Notes under the pieces: model-generated | Seen by the model: only the letters and a program-made list of their open reading frames with translations | Told to the model about the DNA's origin: nothing | The model's database searches: none | DNA from: Woeseiaceae bacterium | GTDB lineage: Bacteria > Pseudomonadota > Gammaproteobacteria > Steroidobacterales > Woeseiaceae | Length of the DNA stretch: 64,000 nucleotides | Direction: 5' to 3' | NCBI GenBank assembly: GCA_028289545.1 | Contig: JANQPG010000024.1 | Location: 62,001 to 126,000, forward strand | Position numbers and translations under genes: made by a program | Shown here: positions 42,736-51,999 of the stretch, in pieces | Numbering within the stretch: the stretch's first letter is position 1 | How the letters are laid out: each line of letters starts with the position of its first letter

Positions 42736-44580
42736 ATGTATCGTTATATTGCTGTCTTCTGGAATGCGTCCTCGGATGCGGGAGCGCATCAAGCCAGGCA
42801 GGTCACCGAAACACTCGAAGCAGGTATTCCGGGCATCTCTTGCGCATTGGAAGCGACCGGCGCAGCCATCTACCATCAAAGCGACAATCCAGGCGTGTTT
42901 GAATGTAGCCGCAGTGGGTCACTGGTCGTTCTTGGCAAGATCTTCAGCAAACAATTCGGCACCGACGAGATACCGGAGCGCGCCGTGCTCGACACAGCTT
43001 CTGCCGCCGCTGCCTGCAGTAGCCGCGGTCGCACCATCGTGCAGCGCTACTGGGGCACATATGTGGCTATCGGCCGCGATGCACGAACGCAGACTTGGTT
43101 CGCCGTGCGTGACCCATCAGCGGAAATACCGTGTTACATCACCGTCGTGAAGCACGTGACGATATTGTTTTCCAACATGGAAGATTGTTTGCGACTGCAG
43201 TTGCGGCAGTACTCCGTCAACTGGCGATACCTCGCCTACTCGCTGTTGTTTCCCTTCCGGGACAGTAGCCAGACGGGCATCGAAGAAGTCACAGCGCTTG
43301 AAGCAGGCGAGGCTGTCACGATAGTCAAAGGCAAGCCCGCAGCTCGACAGTATCATTGGGATGTGGTGCAGGCAGCCGCCGAGGATCCCATCACGGACTT
43401 GAACGAAGCCGTCCGCTTGGCAAGGTCCACGCTGCTTGGCTGTATCGGGGCCCTGGCAAGTCAGCACACGCACATTCAGTTGCAATTATCCGGTGGACTC
43501 GACTCCTCGATTGTCCTGGCGGGCCTGCTTCACGCGCCTTCGAAACCCGAAGTGCAGTGTATTCATCACTACGATTTCGACGTCGGAGCGGACGAGAGAG
43601 CGTTTGCGAGAATGGCGGTTTCAGGCGCCTGTCAGTCATCCGGCCGAAAATGCGAACTCCTTGAATATGAACGAAGGCCTCACTGCGCTTTGGAAGAGTT
43701 GCTGGAGTTTCCGCGGACGGCCCGACCTGCCCACTGTTCCGGCTATCTTCTCGATCGCAGCGTTGATCCGGGCACCGCTAAGGGGACACGGCCGATGACG
43801 TTCACGGGAATGGGCGGCGATGGCGTGTTTCTACGATTCAAAGGCAACGGCGGCGCCATCGACTATGCATGGCGCCATGGAATTGATTTCAGGCTGTTGC
43901 GTGTCGCCTTCGAGGCAGCTCAGTCCGGTGACTCATTCTATGGAGCTCTCAAGGATGCGATTGCGCATGGTGTGCTCCGGAAACCCATCGAACTCAATCA
44001 ACGTTGGGGGGATCCCTGCGACTGGGTTCGCGTCGGCGCCAGCTATTCCGACATACAACCTGCGTGGATGCGACATGCCCTCGAGGGCGGTCACGCCGTA
44101 TCGCCCAATAAACTGCGCCACATAGGCGGAATGATCTTTCCCGATATTCTCGATCCTTTCGAAGGCGCCGGCAGCCGGCATCGCGTTGCGCCCATCGGCG
44201 CACAGCCAGTCGTCGAGTTGTTTGCTCGTATTCCCCTCTACATTCTCATGGCCGACGCCGAGGATCGCACGATTGCGCGCCGTGCATTCGAGGGGTTGCT
44301 CCCGGAGCCTTTGCTGTCTCGAAAGGTGAAGTGCTACGTCGAGGGCCATTCGATCGCAGTCTTTCAACACTATCGCGAGTTCATAAGAAACATGCTTGTC
44401 GGCGGCATCCTGGCGAAACATGGGTTCATCGACAGCGCCGCAGCCGAGGCGGGTATACAGAGCGTGGGTCCGGACAACGACACTCCGGTATCCGGGATCC
44501 TGGGACCGCAGCTCAACATCGAGACCTGGCTCAGAAGATGGTCGAGCAGGCTGCGCGACCTCGAAACGGCGGTCAGCTAG
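42736..44580 (+). CDS. Lasso cyclase, asparagine-synthetase-like (C protein)
   Basis: 614 residues. An N-terminal glutaminase-like domain without the catalytic Cys (MYRYIAVFWN) is followed by the ATP-pyrophosphatase domain: QLSGGLDSSIVLAGLL (near residue 252) and TFTGMGGDGVFLR. It adenylates the side chain of the ring Asp and joins it to Gly1 to form the macrolactam. It starts 15 bp after the B gene stop. Its own stop codon TAG is made of the TA target duplication and the first G of the MITE that follows. Confidence 0.9.
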   Translation: MYRYIAVFWNASSDAGAHQARQVTETLEAGIPGISCALEATGAAIYHQSDNPGVFECSRSGSLVVLGKIFSKQFGTDEIPERAVLDTASAAAACSSRGRTIVQRYWGTYVAIGRDARTQTWFAVRDPSAEIPCYITVVKHVTILFSNMEDCLRLQLRQYSVNWRYLAYSLLFPFRDSSQTGIEEVTALEAGEAVTIVKGKPAARQYHWDVVQAAAEDPITDLNEAVRLARSTLLGCIGALASQHTHIQLQLSGGLDSSIVLAGLLHAPSKPEVQCIHHYDFDVGADERAFARMAVSGACQSSGRKCELLEYERRPHCALEELLEFPRTARPAHCSGYLLDRSVDPGTAKGTRPMTFTGMGGDGVFLRFKGNGGAIDYAWRHGIDFRLLRVAFEAAQSGDSFYGALKDAIAHGVLRKPIELNQRWGDPCDWVRVGASYSDIQPAWMRHALEGGHAVSPNKLRHIGGMIFPDILDPFEGAGSRHRVAPIGAQPVVELFARIPLYILMADAEDRTIARRAFEGLLPEPLLSRKVKCYVEGHSIAVFQHYREFIRNMLVGGILAKHGFIDSAAAEAGIQSVGPDNDTPVSGILGPQLNIETWLRRWSSRLRDLETAVS

Positions 44581-44739
44581 TGTCCTGATCGGTTAATTCG
44601 TTAAATAAGGTCGGCAACGGATTTTCGTGTCTGGCAAGGCGCGGCGACGAGTAATAGCCGAGCTATTGCGAGGAGCCGCAACGCCGCCAGGCGCGAAAAG
44701 ACGCGGCGAATTATTCGACGAATTAACCGATCAGGACAC
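44580..44739. mobile_element. 160-bp MITE with 22-bp terminal inverted repeats and TA duplication
   Basis: The ends GTGTCCTGATCGGTTAATTC... and their complement match over 22 bp (44580-44601 and 44718-44739) and are flanked by TA on both sides, the duplication made by IS630/Tc1-type transposases. The inside is also self-complementary (AATAGC-CGA-GCTATT at the centre), so the whole element folds into one long hairpin. It codes for nothing. It sits between two convergent genes and supplies part of both stop codons. Confidence 0.88.
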
Positions 44740-45449
44740 TAAGGCTGCCGACCCATTTCTTCCAGGTAAAGGCTCTCCAGGTCGCTCGCCGTGATCTTTG
44801 CGGCGTCTATGGTCCGGCGCAGCCGGCTAGCCTGCATGAGACCGACAGTGGTGGCCACCTCCCGCGCCCGGAAGAGGTCATGGGTCGCCATCAGGATCGC
44901 CGCGCCGCGGTCGCGTTGGCGCACGAGCAGATCGTGGAACTCAGCCGACGCCTCAGGGTCGAGACCGGAAGTGGGCTCGTCGAGCAGTAGTGCCTTTGCC
45001 TCTTTGACTATGGCGAGGGCGATGCCGACTTTCTGGCGCATGCCCTTGGAATACTGGCCGACCCGCCGGTCGAAGGCATTGGAGGCCAGACCGGCCTCGG
45101 CCAGGGACTCGCGCAGGCGCGCGGGAGAGCGATCCTCCACACCGGCAAGCCGCGCGAAATAGTCGAGGTTCTCGTAGCCGGTCAGTTCGTCATAGAGGGC
45201 GACGGTCTCGGGGATGTAGAGCAGCCGACGCCGCACTGCCTGCGGTTCTTGTTGGGGATCGAGACCGTCCACCTCGGCGGAGCCTGACGTGGGCTTCAGG
45301 AAGCCCAAGAACAGCTTGATGGTAGTCGACTTGCCGGCGCCATTAGCCCCAAGCAGGCAGAAAACATCCCCCGATCCCACGGTGAAGTTGACATCGTCGA
45401 GCGCTCGGTGCGCGCCATGGTCTTTGGTCAAGTTCTTGGCGGAAAGCAT
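44739..45449 (-). CDS. ABC transporter ATP-binding protein
   Basis: 236 residues with Walker A (LGANGAGKSTTIK), the ABC signature (QYSKGMRQKVGIALAI), Walker B (ALLLDEPTSGLDPEAS) and the His switch (ILMATHDLFRA). It belongs to the ABC-2 type exporter ATPases near the NosF/GldA kind. The two DUF3526-like permeases are directly upstream in the same operon. It probably drives export of, or immunity to, the lasso peptide made by the convergent genes. The last codon abuts the MITE. Confidence 0.88.
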   Translation of the reverse strand: MLSAKNLTKDHGAHRALDDVNFTVGSGDVFCLLGANGAGKSTTIKLFLGFLKPTSGSAEVDGLDPQQEPQAVRRRLLYIPETVALYDELTGYENLDYFARLAGVEDRSPARLRESLAEAGLASNAFDRRVGQYSKGMRQKVGIALAIVKEAKALLLDEPTSGLDPEASAEFHDLLVRQRDRGAAILMATHDLFRAREVATTVGLMQASRLRRTIDAAKITASDLESLYLEEMGRQP

Positions 45450-45460
45450 GTGAAACTCCG

Positions 45461-46825
45461 TCAGAGCATCGCCGCACGACCACGCAAGGCGTGAGCAGCG
45501 ATCAAGATGAGAACAGTGGCGATGACCAGCGCCGCAAGGTCTGCCAATACGCCTCCCTGGAAGGCGCCGCCCGGTTCGCGGAAACGAAAGCCCGGCATGT
45601 TGTCGTATTCGGTGGGAGTCAACAGAGCGTCGCGATCCAGGTAGCTCTTGTACAGTTGCCGAAGTTCCAGCTGGGCCGCGCGCGCCTGGGTCTCGAAGGC
45701 AAGCGCGCGGTCGGCGTCCGAACCGGCAATGCGGTCGAGGGCATCCTGCACTGCGACCGACGGCAGGAAGAACCGTACGGTGTCGAGTACGTGGCGCCGC
45801 GCGTCCTTCGCTTGCTGATGTGCCGCGATCATCGGCGCAAGTTCGCGGTCGAGGGCGACGCGATCAGCGTACAGGTTTCGCAGGCTATCGGGAATCCTGG
45901 GCGCCTGTGTACGGACCGGCGTTGGATTGGCATCACGGTAGTGGCGCTGGCGCGTGCCAATCTCGTTCATCCTGGCTTTCAGGTCGGTGCTGAACCGCAT
46001 TTCGGGCGGCGCTGGTACGATCAGATCGACGGCAGCCAGCGACAGCGACGGCGCCATGACCACAACCAACAGCCAGACCGCACCCGCGGCAATCGCCGCC
46101 TCGGTCGAGCGGCGGGCAACCAGGCTGATGATCGTTGCCACCGCCAGCCAGAAGCCACCATAGGCCAGAATCGTCAGTGCAAGAGCCGCAATGCCGATGG
46201 GTTCTCGTGCCCCGGCCCAGATGGCAACACCCAGAATGATGATCGTCGAGGGCAGCACTACCACCATTCCCCGTGCCAGCACCTTCGTGGCGATCAGCGA
46301 CCCAATGGTCACAGGCTGCGACAACACCATAGCGGCAACGCCGCGTTCGCGCTCGCGCGACCACAGGTCGTAGGTAGCGGCGAGGATCAGGAGCGGCAAC
46401 AGAAAGACAATCACCAACGCCAAGTCGAAGCGGCCCGCGGCGCGCACGGTAGGACTACCGACATCTGCCCACACGCGTCTGAAGAGATACGTGTAGTCCG
46501 CCGTCGGAACGGGGTCCGCGACAAACGGGTAAGTGTCGGCCTGGCCCACCGACAGCGGCGCCATCGCTCCGGGCGGCAGCACAAGCCGCGTTACCGGGAG
46601 GATCACCGACGGATAGGAATCGACGACGAATTGACGCCTATCCTTTAACGCTGCCTGGTTTTCCTCATTAATCAACTCGATGGCTGCTTCGCGTTTTTGA
46701 ACCCACTCGTCACCATTCCATCCCGCATAGCCGCTGAATCCCAACAGCAGGGTCAGGAGTATCAACAGGGCGCGGTCGCGAAGAAGGCGGCGGACCTCGT
46801 AGCCCGCAATGGCGAAGCCGCTCAC
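45461..46825 (-). CDS. ABC-2 permease, DUF3526-like
   Basis: 454 residues. An N-terminal membrane helix (DRALLILLTLLLGFSGYAGW) is followed by a large periplasmic loop, then five helices (FDLALVIVFLLPLLILAATYDLWSRERERG is the conserved ABC-2 element). A second loop and a C-terminal helix (LAALVIATVLILIAAHALRGR) complete it. This build, with two long outer loops, is that of the NosY/DUF3526 permeases. Its start overlaps the other permease's stop by four bases, so they form a heterodimer made together. Confidence 0.85.
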   Translation of the reverse strand: MSGFAIAGYEVRRLLRDRALLILLTLLLGFSGYAGWNGDEWVQKREAAIELINEENQAALKDRRQFVVDSYPSVILPVTRLVLPPGAMAPLSVGQADTYPFVADPVPTADYTYLFRRVWADVGSPTVRAAGRFDLALVIVFLLPLLILAATYDLWSRERERGVAAMVLSQPVTIGSLIATKVLARGMVVVLPSTIIILGVAIWAGAREPIGIAALALTILAYGGFWLAVATIISLVARRSTEAAIAAGAVWLLVVVMAPSLSLAAVDLIVPAPPEMRFSTDLKARMNEIGTRQRHYRDANPTPVRTQAPRIPDSLRNLYADRVALDRELAPMIAAHQQAKDARRHVLDTVRFFLPSVAVQDALDRIAGSDADRALAFETQARAAQLELRQLYKSYLDRDALLTPTEYDNMPGFRFREPGGAFQGGVLADLAALVIATVLILIAAHALRGRAAML

Positions 46826-48246
46826 GGCAGGTAGCTTAGACGCCGGGCCGAGACGGCAACCAGGCCGATCGCAAACACGGTCCAGACCAGCAGGATCGCG
46901 AGGTTGGGTATCCTTGCCGCCGCTACGTCACCGACGGGGCGCTGGCTTGGTGCATAGGCGACATGGCGCGTGATTGTCGCGATATCGGCAAGGTAGTATC
47001 GCTCGCCGGGCGGCGGTTTGTGGTCCTTCATCTCTACGTTCAACGTCTGGATCAAGCGGTAACGATAGTCCTCGACCCCGCGCAGATAGTTCAGGTGCGC
47101 GCCAAAGTCCGTTCCAGCCAGAGCGCGCGACCAGGCTTGCAGTGAGACAGTCGGTGACAAAACGGCGAAGGCGCGTTGCACGGCCTCTTGCCTGTCGTAA
47201 ATATCGTAGAGCCGATCGAAATGCCGGTTGTAGAGGTCTGTGGAGAGCTTTTCGCCGTACTCGTAGCGGGCGCCCCGGAAGTTGATCGGGAGATCGTCGA
47301 GATCGCTTACTTCATAGTGCGCCAGCAGGCCAGCCTCGAACGCTTCCACCCCCTCGTCCGTTGGGTCGTGCACGTCGACGCCCTGCTCCGCCTCCTCGGT
47401 GACGGCGGCCCTGAAAGCGAGGGCGGAAGGCGTCGGTGCCAGCGTCTCGGCCACAGCGGGCGCGACACGCGGCACGAGCAGGGTCGACACCGCCCAGAAG
47501 CCGAGCAGGACGACCAGGGCCGTTCGCGCTGAAGTGAACAGGCCCGAGGCGGCAACAGTGAGAGCACAGAATACGAGCAGGTAGACGGCATAGGCGCCGC
47601 CGATGCCTGCAAGACCCGCCACTTCGGCCGCGCCCGCGCGTTGCAGCAGGATCGCCGGAAGGCTCACGCAGATCATGACGAGCAATAGCAATCCTGCTGC
47701 CGCCGTCAAAGCGATCAGCCTCCCCCCGACCAGCGCCGCGGCAGAGGCACCGGCACCGAGTTCCTGGCGCAGCCGCGCCCGGGCGACTTTACCTGAAAGG
47801 GTCGCGAAGCCTGCAAGAATGATCAACAGCGGCGCAACGACTTGCAGCGTCCAGGCCGCGGAGAAGCCGCCGAAATGGCTCAGGGCGGCACCTCCTTCGA
47901 TCGGCCGGTGCCGGGCAGGGTTTTGCGCGTGTGCCTCGATGAAAACAGATGCACCGACGAACTCCGACAGTCCCGGATCAAACGCCGCCAGCGGCCGCAC
48001 CGGTGCGGGCACGGCGCGGCCCACATGAGCGGCATCGTGAGGATCGATCACGCCCTGGCTGTCCCATAGCCGTGCTTCCTCCTCAGCGACAGCGCGTCGT
48101 TCCTCGGATTGGGCAGACAGGCGCGCCGCGCTCGTTGCGACCGACGCACCTGCGAGCAGCAGGACCGACAGGGCGAGCCAGAGCAAGCGCCGCTCGCGCC
48201 ACATCAGCCTGAGCTGCGTCGCCGCTACGTCTAAGGTTTGGGACAA
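46822..48246 (-). CDS. ABC-2 permease, DUF3526-like, second subunit
   Basis: 474 residues with the same build as its neighbour: an N-terminal helix (LLWLALSVLLLAGASVATSA), an outer loop with RHRPIEGGAALSHFGGFSAAW, membrane helices with ILAGFATLSGKVARARLRQELGAGA, and a final helix (NLAILLVWTVFAIGLVAVSARR). It lies 62 bp after the TonB receptor, in the same direction. Receptor plus two DUF3526 permeases plus ATPase look like one operon. Confidence 0.84.
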   Translation of the reverse strand: MSQTLDVAATQLRLMWRERRLLWLALSVLLLAGASVATSAARLSAQSEERRAVAEEEARLWDSQGVIDPHDAAHVGRAVPAPVRPLAAFDPGLSEFVGASVFIEAHAQNPARHRPIEGGAALSHFGGFSAAWTLQVVAPLLIILAGFATLSGKVARARLRQELGAGASAAALVGGRLIALTAAAGLLLLVMICVSLPAILLQRAGAAEVAGLAGIGGAYAVYLLVFCALTVAASGLFTSARTALVVLLGFWAVSTLLVPRVAPAVAETLAPTPSALAFRAAVTEEAEQGVDVHDPTDEGVEAFEAGLLAHYEVSDLDDLPINFRGARYEYGEKLSTDLYNRHFDRLYDIYDRQEAVQRAFAVLSPTVSLQAWSRALAGTDFGAHLNYLRGVEDYRYRLIQTLNVEMKDHKPPPGERYYLADIATITRHVAYAPSQRPVGDVAAARIPNLAILLVWTVFAIGLVAVSARRLSYLP

Positions 48247-48307
48247 TTTGAATCAGCTCGAACAGAGAGACGGCCTGTTGTCCAGATCGTTTCCATCGAC
48301 CAGCAAC

Positions 48308-50683
48308 TTACCATTGATGCGTCACGCTCAAGGATGCAAAGCGACCCAGTGGCGTGGCGTTGATCGGATCGAAGCCCGTTCCGAGGCGGTTCTCGATAAA
48401 CGGCGGATCCCTATCGAACAGGTTCTGTACGTTCAACGTGAGGCTCGTCCCTCCCGCCGATTCCGCTCCAGCGTTAAACCTGTACTTGAGGTTCAGGTCC
48501 ACGTGGGTCCAGGAATCGACCTTCGGGTCGGTCAGGTTTGACGGGTCGCGATAGCTGTCCACGTAGTTCACGAACAAGCCGCCCGACAGATTGCGCCGGG
48601 TCAGCGCGACACCGCCGCGCATTTTGAGGTCGACGGGAAGGAACACCACGTTGATAACCTCCGATTCTGGGGCCGCACTCGTCACCTGGCGCGTGGAATC
48701 GATGATGTATTGGCCCGCGAGGCTCAGGTCTATGTTGGTGTCACCTGCCTCGATATTGTATGAAGCGTTGAGATCCAGCCCCTCTTGAGAGGTCAATGCG
48801 ACGTTGCGGACTCGATTGTCGAGGATGACCTCGGTATCTTGCGGGTCGAGGTCGGCCGGAAACACGAACACTCCGGAGCCGGATTGCCCAAGTTGGATAA
48901 CTTCATCAATCTGCTGGCTCGTCGGGTTGAAAGTCAGCAGTTCAGCGTATGGCTCGACGGACTCGGAGAAGAGGGCAAAAACGCTGCCCGGATAGCCCGC
49001 ATCAATCCGGTCGGAGAAATCGATCTGGTAGTAGTTCGCCCGCACCGTGAGGCCCGGTATTGCTTGCGGCTCGAATGAAAAGCCACCCGTCCACGTCTCC
49101 GCGCGTTCCGGGCCGAGATCGGGATTTCCGTTTGCAATCAGTATGAGGTTGGTGCTGCCGCCCGCAGCGTTCGGATTGGGCACGTTGGTAACAAAGGCGA
49201 AGTTGTTCGCCTGCAGGTCTTCGAATACAGGTGCACGAAAGGACTCTCCGTAGCTTGCACGGAACGTGAGCCCATCTGTGGCCTCCCACACAAAGCCGTA
49301 CTTGGGGTTTGTTGTGGAGCCGAAATCACTGTAGTCGTCATAGCGTGCTGCGACAGTCAAAGACAGGTTACGCACGGCCGGAAGGTCATTCAGCAGCGGA
49401 ATGCTCAACTCACCGAAAGCGGAAACAATATTCCGGCTCGGATTGAATGGATCCTCCAGTTCGCGAAAATCGAAGAAATCGTATTCCTCGCGTCGATAGC
49501 TGGCGCCAACCGCCGCAAGCACAGCCCCGGCGGGGAGCATGAAAAGATCGCCGTCCGCGATGAAATCCAGGTACCCAATGCTCGAGTCCTGATCCGTCGG
49601 GGGAGCCGTGTCGGACACCCCGTCCTCGACAGTGGTCCGCTCGTACCTCACGTCGTTATCCCCGTATCCCGCATTCAGACGAGCGCGCCACAGGCCAGGC
49701 AAGTCCGCAGTAAGCCCCGCGTACAGGTCGAACTGCTGATTCTCGGGGAACAGGTTCGTGAAGTCCTCAAACGGGCTTGAAATCGTCGTATCCATTTCTC
49801 GGTTGGAAAAGGACCCGGCCAGATTGAGTGACAGGACATCGTTGATCCGCTGGTGGCCATTGACGTAAACACTGTGGCGTGTCGACGCCGGATACAAATC
49901 GAACCGGTCGAATGGGACGTCGCTGGAAAAATCCTTATCGAACGCAGACAGGTTTTCCTGCTCCAGGAATTCATAGGTGAGCAAAACGCGGCCGCCGTCC
50001 CAGGACCAGCCCGCGGCTTGCGATACCTGGTATTCCTGCATTCCACCTGTGGTCACGGCGCCGAAACGCAATCCGGTCTCATATCCTGTGAAATCCTGTC
50101 GCATGACGATGTTGACGACGCCGCCGATGGCGTCAGACCCGTAAATGGCGGACGCACCATCGGTCAGGATTTCCACGCGTTCAACCGCACTCAGCGGGAT
50201 CATGGATATATCGACGAACTGATAGCGGTTCGAGTAGCTGACCCGATGCCCATTGATCAAGGTCAAGGTCGTACCGGTGCCGAGGCCGCGCAGATTGATC
50301 GTCGATCCCTGGCCGAAATTGTTTCCGGTATCACGATCAACCCCGAGGTTACCGACGTTATTGCCGTTGGCGCCGCCACCAAAATTCTGCGGCAGTTTTT
50401 CGAAAAACTGCTGCAGCGTCGCAACACCGGTGAGTTCGATGTCTCGCTTGTCGAAGGTAATCACCGGGGACGGCCCCGCGTCCGCAATGCCACGAATATT
50501 GCTGCCGATGACGATAATCTCGTCCATCGATTGAGCATTGGCAGTAGCGGCAGCGTCTTCTCTCTGGCGAGCTCCAGTTGCATTGGAAACACCCCCGTTC
50601 TGCGCGGATGCCGACGGCGTACCTGCAAACGATACGATAGCGATGCTGGCGACCAGCAACGCGTTCAGTCTGACTTTGGACAT
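48308..50683 (-). CDS. TonB-dependent receptor of the lasso-associated operon
   Basis: 791 residues from ATG 50683, which gives a clean signal peptide (MSKVRLNALLVASIAIVSFAG..SASAQ); the frame opens 17 codons earlier. TonB box MDEIIVIGSNI, plug with PSPVITFDKRDIELTG, INLRGLGTGTTLTLINGHRV and ILTDGASAIYGSDAIGGVVNIV, and a barrel ending in LGRFASLSVTHQW. Receptors of this plug type occur beside lasso and other peptide clusters in proteobacteria and could re-import the peptide or its metal complex. That link is inference from position. Confidence 0.87.
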   Translation of the reverse strand: MSKVRLNALLVASIAIVSFAGTPSASAQNGGVSNATGARQREDAAATANAQSMDEIIVIGSNIRGIADAGPSPVITFDKRDIELTGVATLQQFFEKLPQNFGGGANGNNVGNLGVDRDTGNNFGQGSTINLRGLGTGTTLTLINGHRVSYSNRYQFVDISMIPLSAVERVEILTDGASAIYGSDAIGGVVNIVMRQDFTGYETGLRFGAVTTGGMQEYQVSQAAGWSWDGGRVLLTYEFLEQENLSAFDKDFSSDVPFDRFDLYPASTRHSVYVNGHQRINDVLSLNLAGSFSNREMDTTISSPFEDFTNLFPENQQFDLYAGLTADLPGLWRARLNAGYGDNDVRYERTTVEDGVSDTAPPTDQDSSIGYLDFIADGDLFMLPAGAVLAAVGASYRREEYDFFDFRELEDPFNPSRNIVSAFGELSIPLLNDLPAVRNLSLTVAARYDDYSDFGSTTNPKYGFVWEATDGLTFRASYGESFRAPVFEDLQANNFAFVTNVPNPNAAGGSTNLILIANGNPDLGPERAETWTGGFSFEPQAIPGLTVRANYYQIDFSDRIDAGYPGSVFALFSESVEPYAELLTFNPTSQQIDEVIQLGQSGSGVFVFPADLDPQDTEVILDNRVRNVALTSQEGLDLNASYNIEAGDTNIDLSLAGQYIIDSTRQVTSAAPESEVINVVFLPVDLKMRGGVALTRRNLSGGLFVNYVDSYRDPSNLTDPKVDSWTHVDLNLKYRFNAGAESAGGTSLTLNVQNLFDRDPPFIENRLGTGFDPINATPLGRFASLSVTHQW

Positions 50684-51022
50684 GTCTTCTGCCTTCTTCG
50701 ATGCTTGGTGCGGGCGGATGTTACAACATAACATATCAATATTGGAGCAATCCGCTGCGCGGAATTGATGACGCTACTCTTAAGTGTGATCAAGCGTCCT
50801 GACGGGTATGCGGTTTCTGCCGACGATATCGATCAGATCGTAGCTAGATACGCTGATCTTGAATTCCATTGATCTAAGCTACTTTGTTTTCGGTTTCGGC
50901 CGCCGTGACATTTCGTGGATACGCCGTAGTTAAGACCTAAATCTGCCTAGCTCGTCCTTAATCTGCTCGGCCTGTCTTGGACGCCGTTGGTCGTTTCCGA
51001 TTCTGCGGTATCGCATTTCTGC
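50684..51022. other. Gap between the receptor operon and the TIR gene
   Basis: About 340 bp. It carries the receptor operon promoter in its right part (the 30 bp around 50720-50745 are AT-rich). I see no gene, and no Fur-like box. Confidence 0.35.
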
Positions 51023-51490
51023 TCACCCACCTTCACGACGGCCCCAAATGACAAACCCGGCGAAGGCTGTTAGTACCGCGGCACCGATTACTTTGTCCAT
51101 CTTGATGTCCTTCGCGATCCGCTCTAGTTGTTCGGCGAAATAGCTCTCGTGTTTGTCACGAAGGTCTAGTGCCTGGTGCTGGGCAATCCATCCCGGAAGC
51201 TCAGACGGGTCCATATCCCACACTACTGGAATCAGCCGCGCCCTGGCACTACGCGCGCCACCAAACTCCTGATTGACCGAAGGGGACCGACACGCGGCTC
51301 GACTCATTAGGAAGATGGCTACACGGCTCGCCATCAAAGCGTTCCAAACTCTGTCTGGCCAAACCTCTCCTGGAGCGAGAGATACTTCCGCCATGAAAGT
51401 AGTTATGCCAAGATTTTCCTGTAAGTAGCCCTGCGATTGCAGAGCAAAATCGCGATCGGTTTTCGTGTCACCCAGGAACGCATCAGCCAT
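51023..51490 (-). CDS. TIR-domain protein with C-terminal membrane helix
   Basis: 155 residues from ATG 51490 (the frame opens four codons earlier), starting MADAFLGDTKTDRDFALQ like other bacterial TIR proteins. The core has VSLAPGEVWPDRVWNALMASRVAIFLMSRAACRSPSVNQEFGGA, where the Glu of S-P-S-V-x-x-E is at the position of the NADase catalytic Glu. It then has LIPVVWD and ALDLRDKHE. One membrane helix (VIGAAVLTAFAGFVIWG) and a short basic tail end the protein. Bacterial TIR domains degrade or cyclise NAD in anti-phage defence. A membrane anchor at the C-terminus and the lack of a second gene are unusual. Confidence 0.72.
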   Translation of the reverse strand: MADAFLGDTKTDRDFALQSQGYLQENLGITTFMAEVSLAPGEVWPDRVWNALMASRVAIFLMSRAACRSPSVNQEFGGARSARARLIPVVWDMDPSELPGWIAQHQALDLRDKHESYFAEQLERIAKDIKMDKVIGAAVLTAFAGFVIWGRREGG

Positions 51491-51607
51491 GTCAATTCTC
51501 ACAGAGTATCTGGAACTTTGTTGATGTTGCTGCTGGTCTCGATTTCCTCCAAGCCATTGCCAGTATCCGACGACGCCGATATCAGTGTGCGACCCTAGGC
51601 GGCAAAC

Positions 51608-51736
51608 TCAGCCGCCACAAGCCTCAATTATTTTGCGAATAGCGTCAGTCGATCCGTTCAACGTATACCTCGCCTTCGAAGTATCGTAGTCGTAGCTCGT
51701 GAGTTGAACTATTACGGTATCAACGCCATCCATCAT
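51608..51736 (-). pseudogene. C-terminal remnant of a small protein
   Basis: A minus-strand frame reads MMDGVDTVIVQLTSYDYDTSKARYTLNGSTDAIRKIIEACGG and stops at 51608. It looks like the conserved end of a small secreted protein (strand-strand-helix-Cys). No convincing start or signal is found upstream, and the frame is blocked about 15 codons earlier. The rest of the gap to the tRNA holds nothing else. Confidence 0.35.
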
Positions 51737-51966
51737 TACGGCGTTCTCGGCGGTGCTTAGCAAAGCCAGGTGCAACAGCTACGCTGTAGTGCAGCAGCTT
51801 AGGGAACAGCCCTAGATGTAACCGAGGTAGCCCAACTACCGAGCGCTTGTAGATATTTGGTGATCGACACGTAGTAACAGCCAGTCCTACCATCGGTAGA
51901 CGCTGTTCTAACGGATTTCTCACAGAGAGGCGGTAACTCCCGAGAACACTCCCTGTCTTGGAGACC

Positions 51967-51992
51967 CCTCACGGACCATATGGTCCGTGAGG
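51967..51992. terminator. Perfect 26-bp palindrome just downstream of tRNA-Arg
   Basis: The 13-base arm CCTCACGGACCAT is followed by its exact complement, eight bases after the CCA end of the tRNA. It probably ends or processes the tRNA transcript; there is no T run. Confidence 0.6.
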
Positions 51993-51999
51993 CGGGGAG

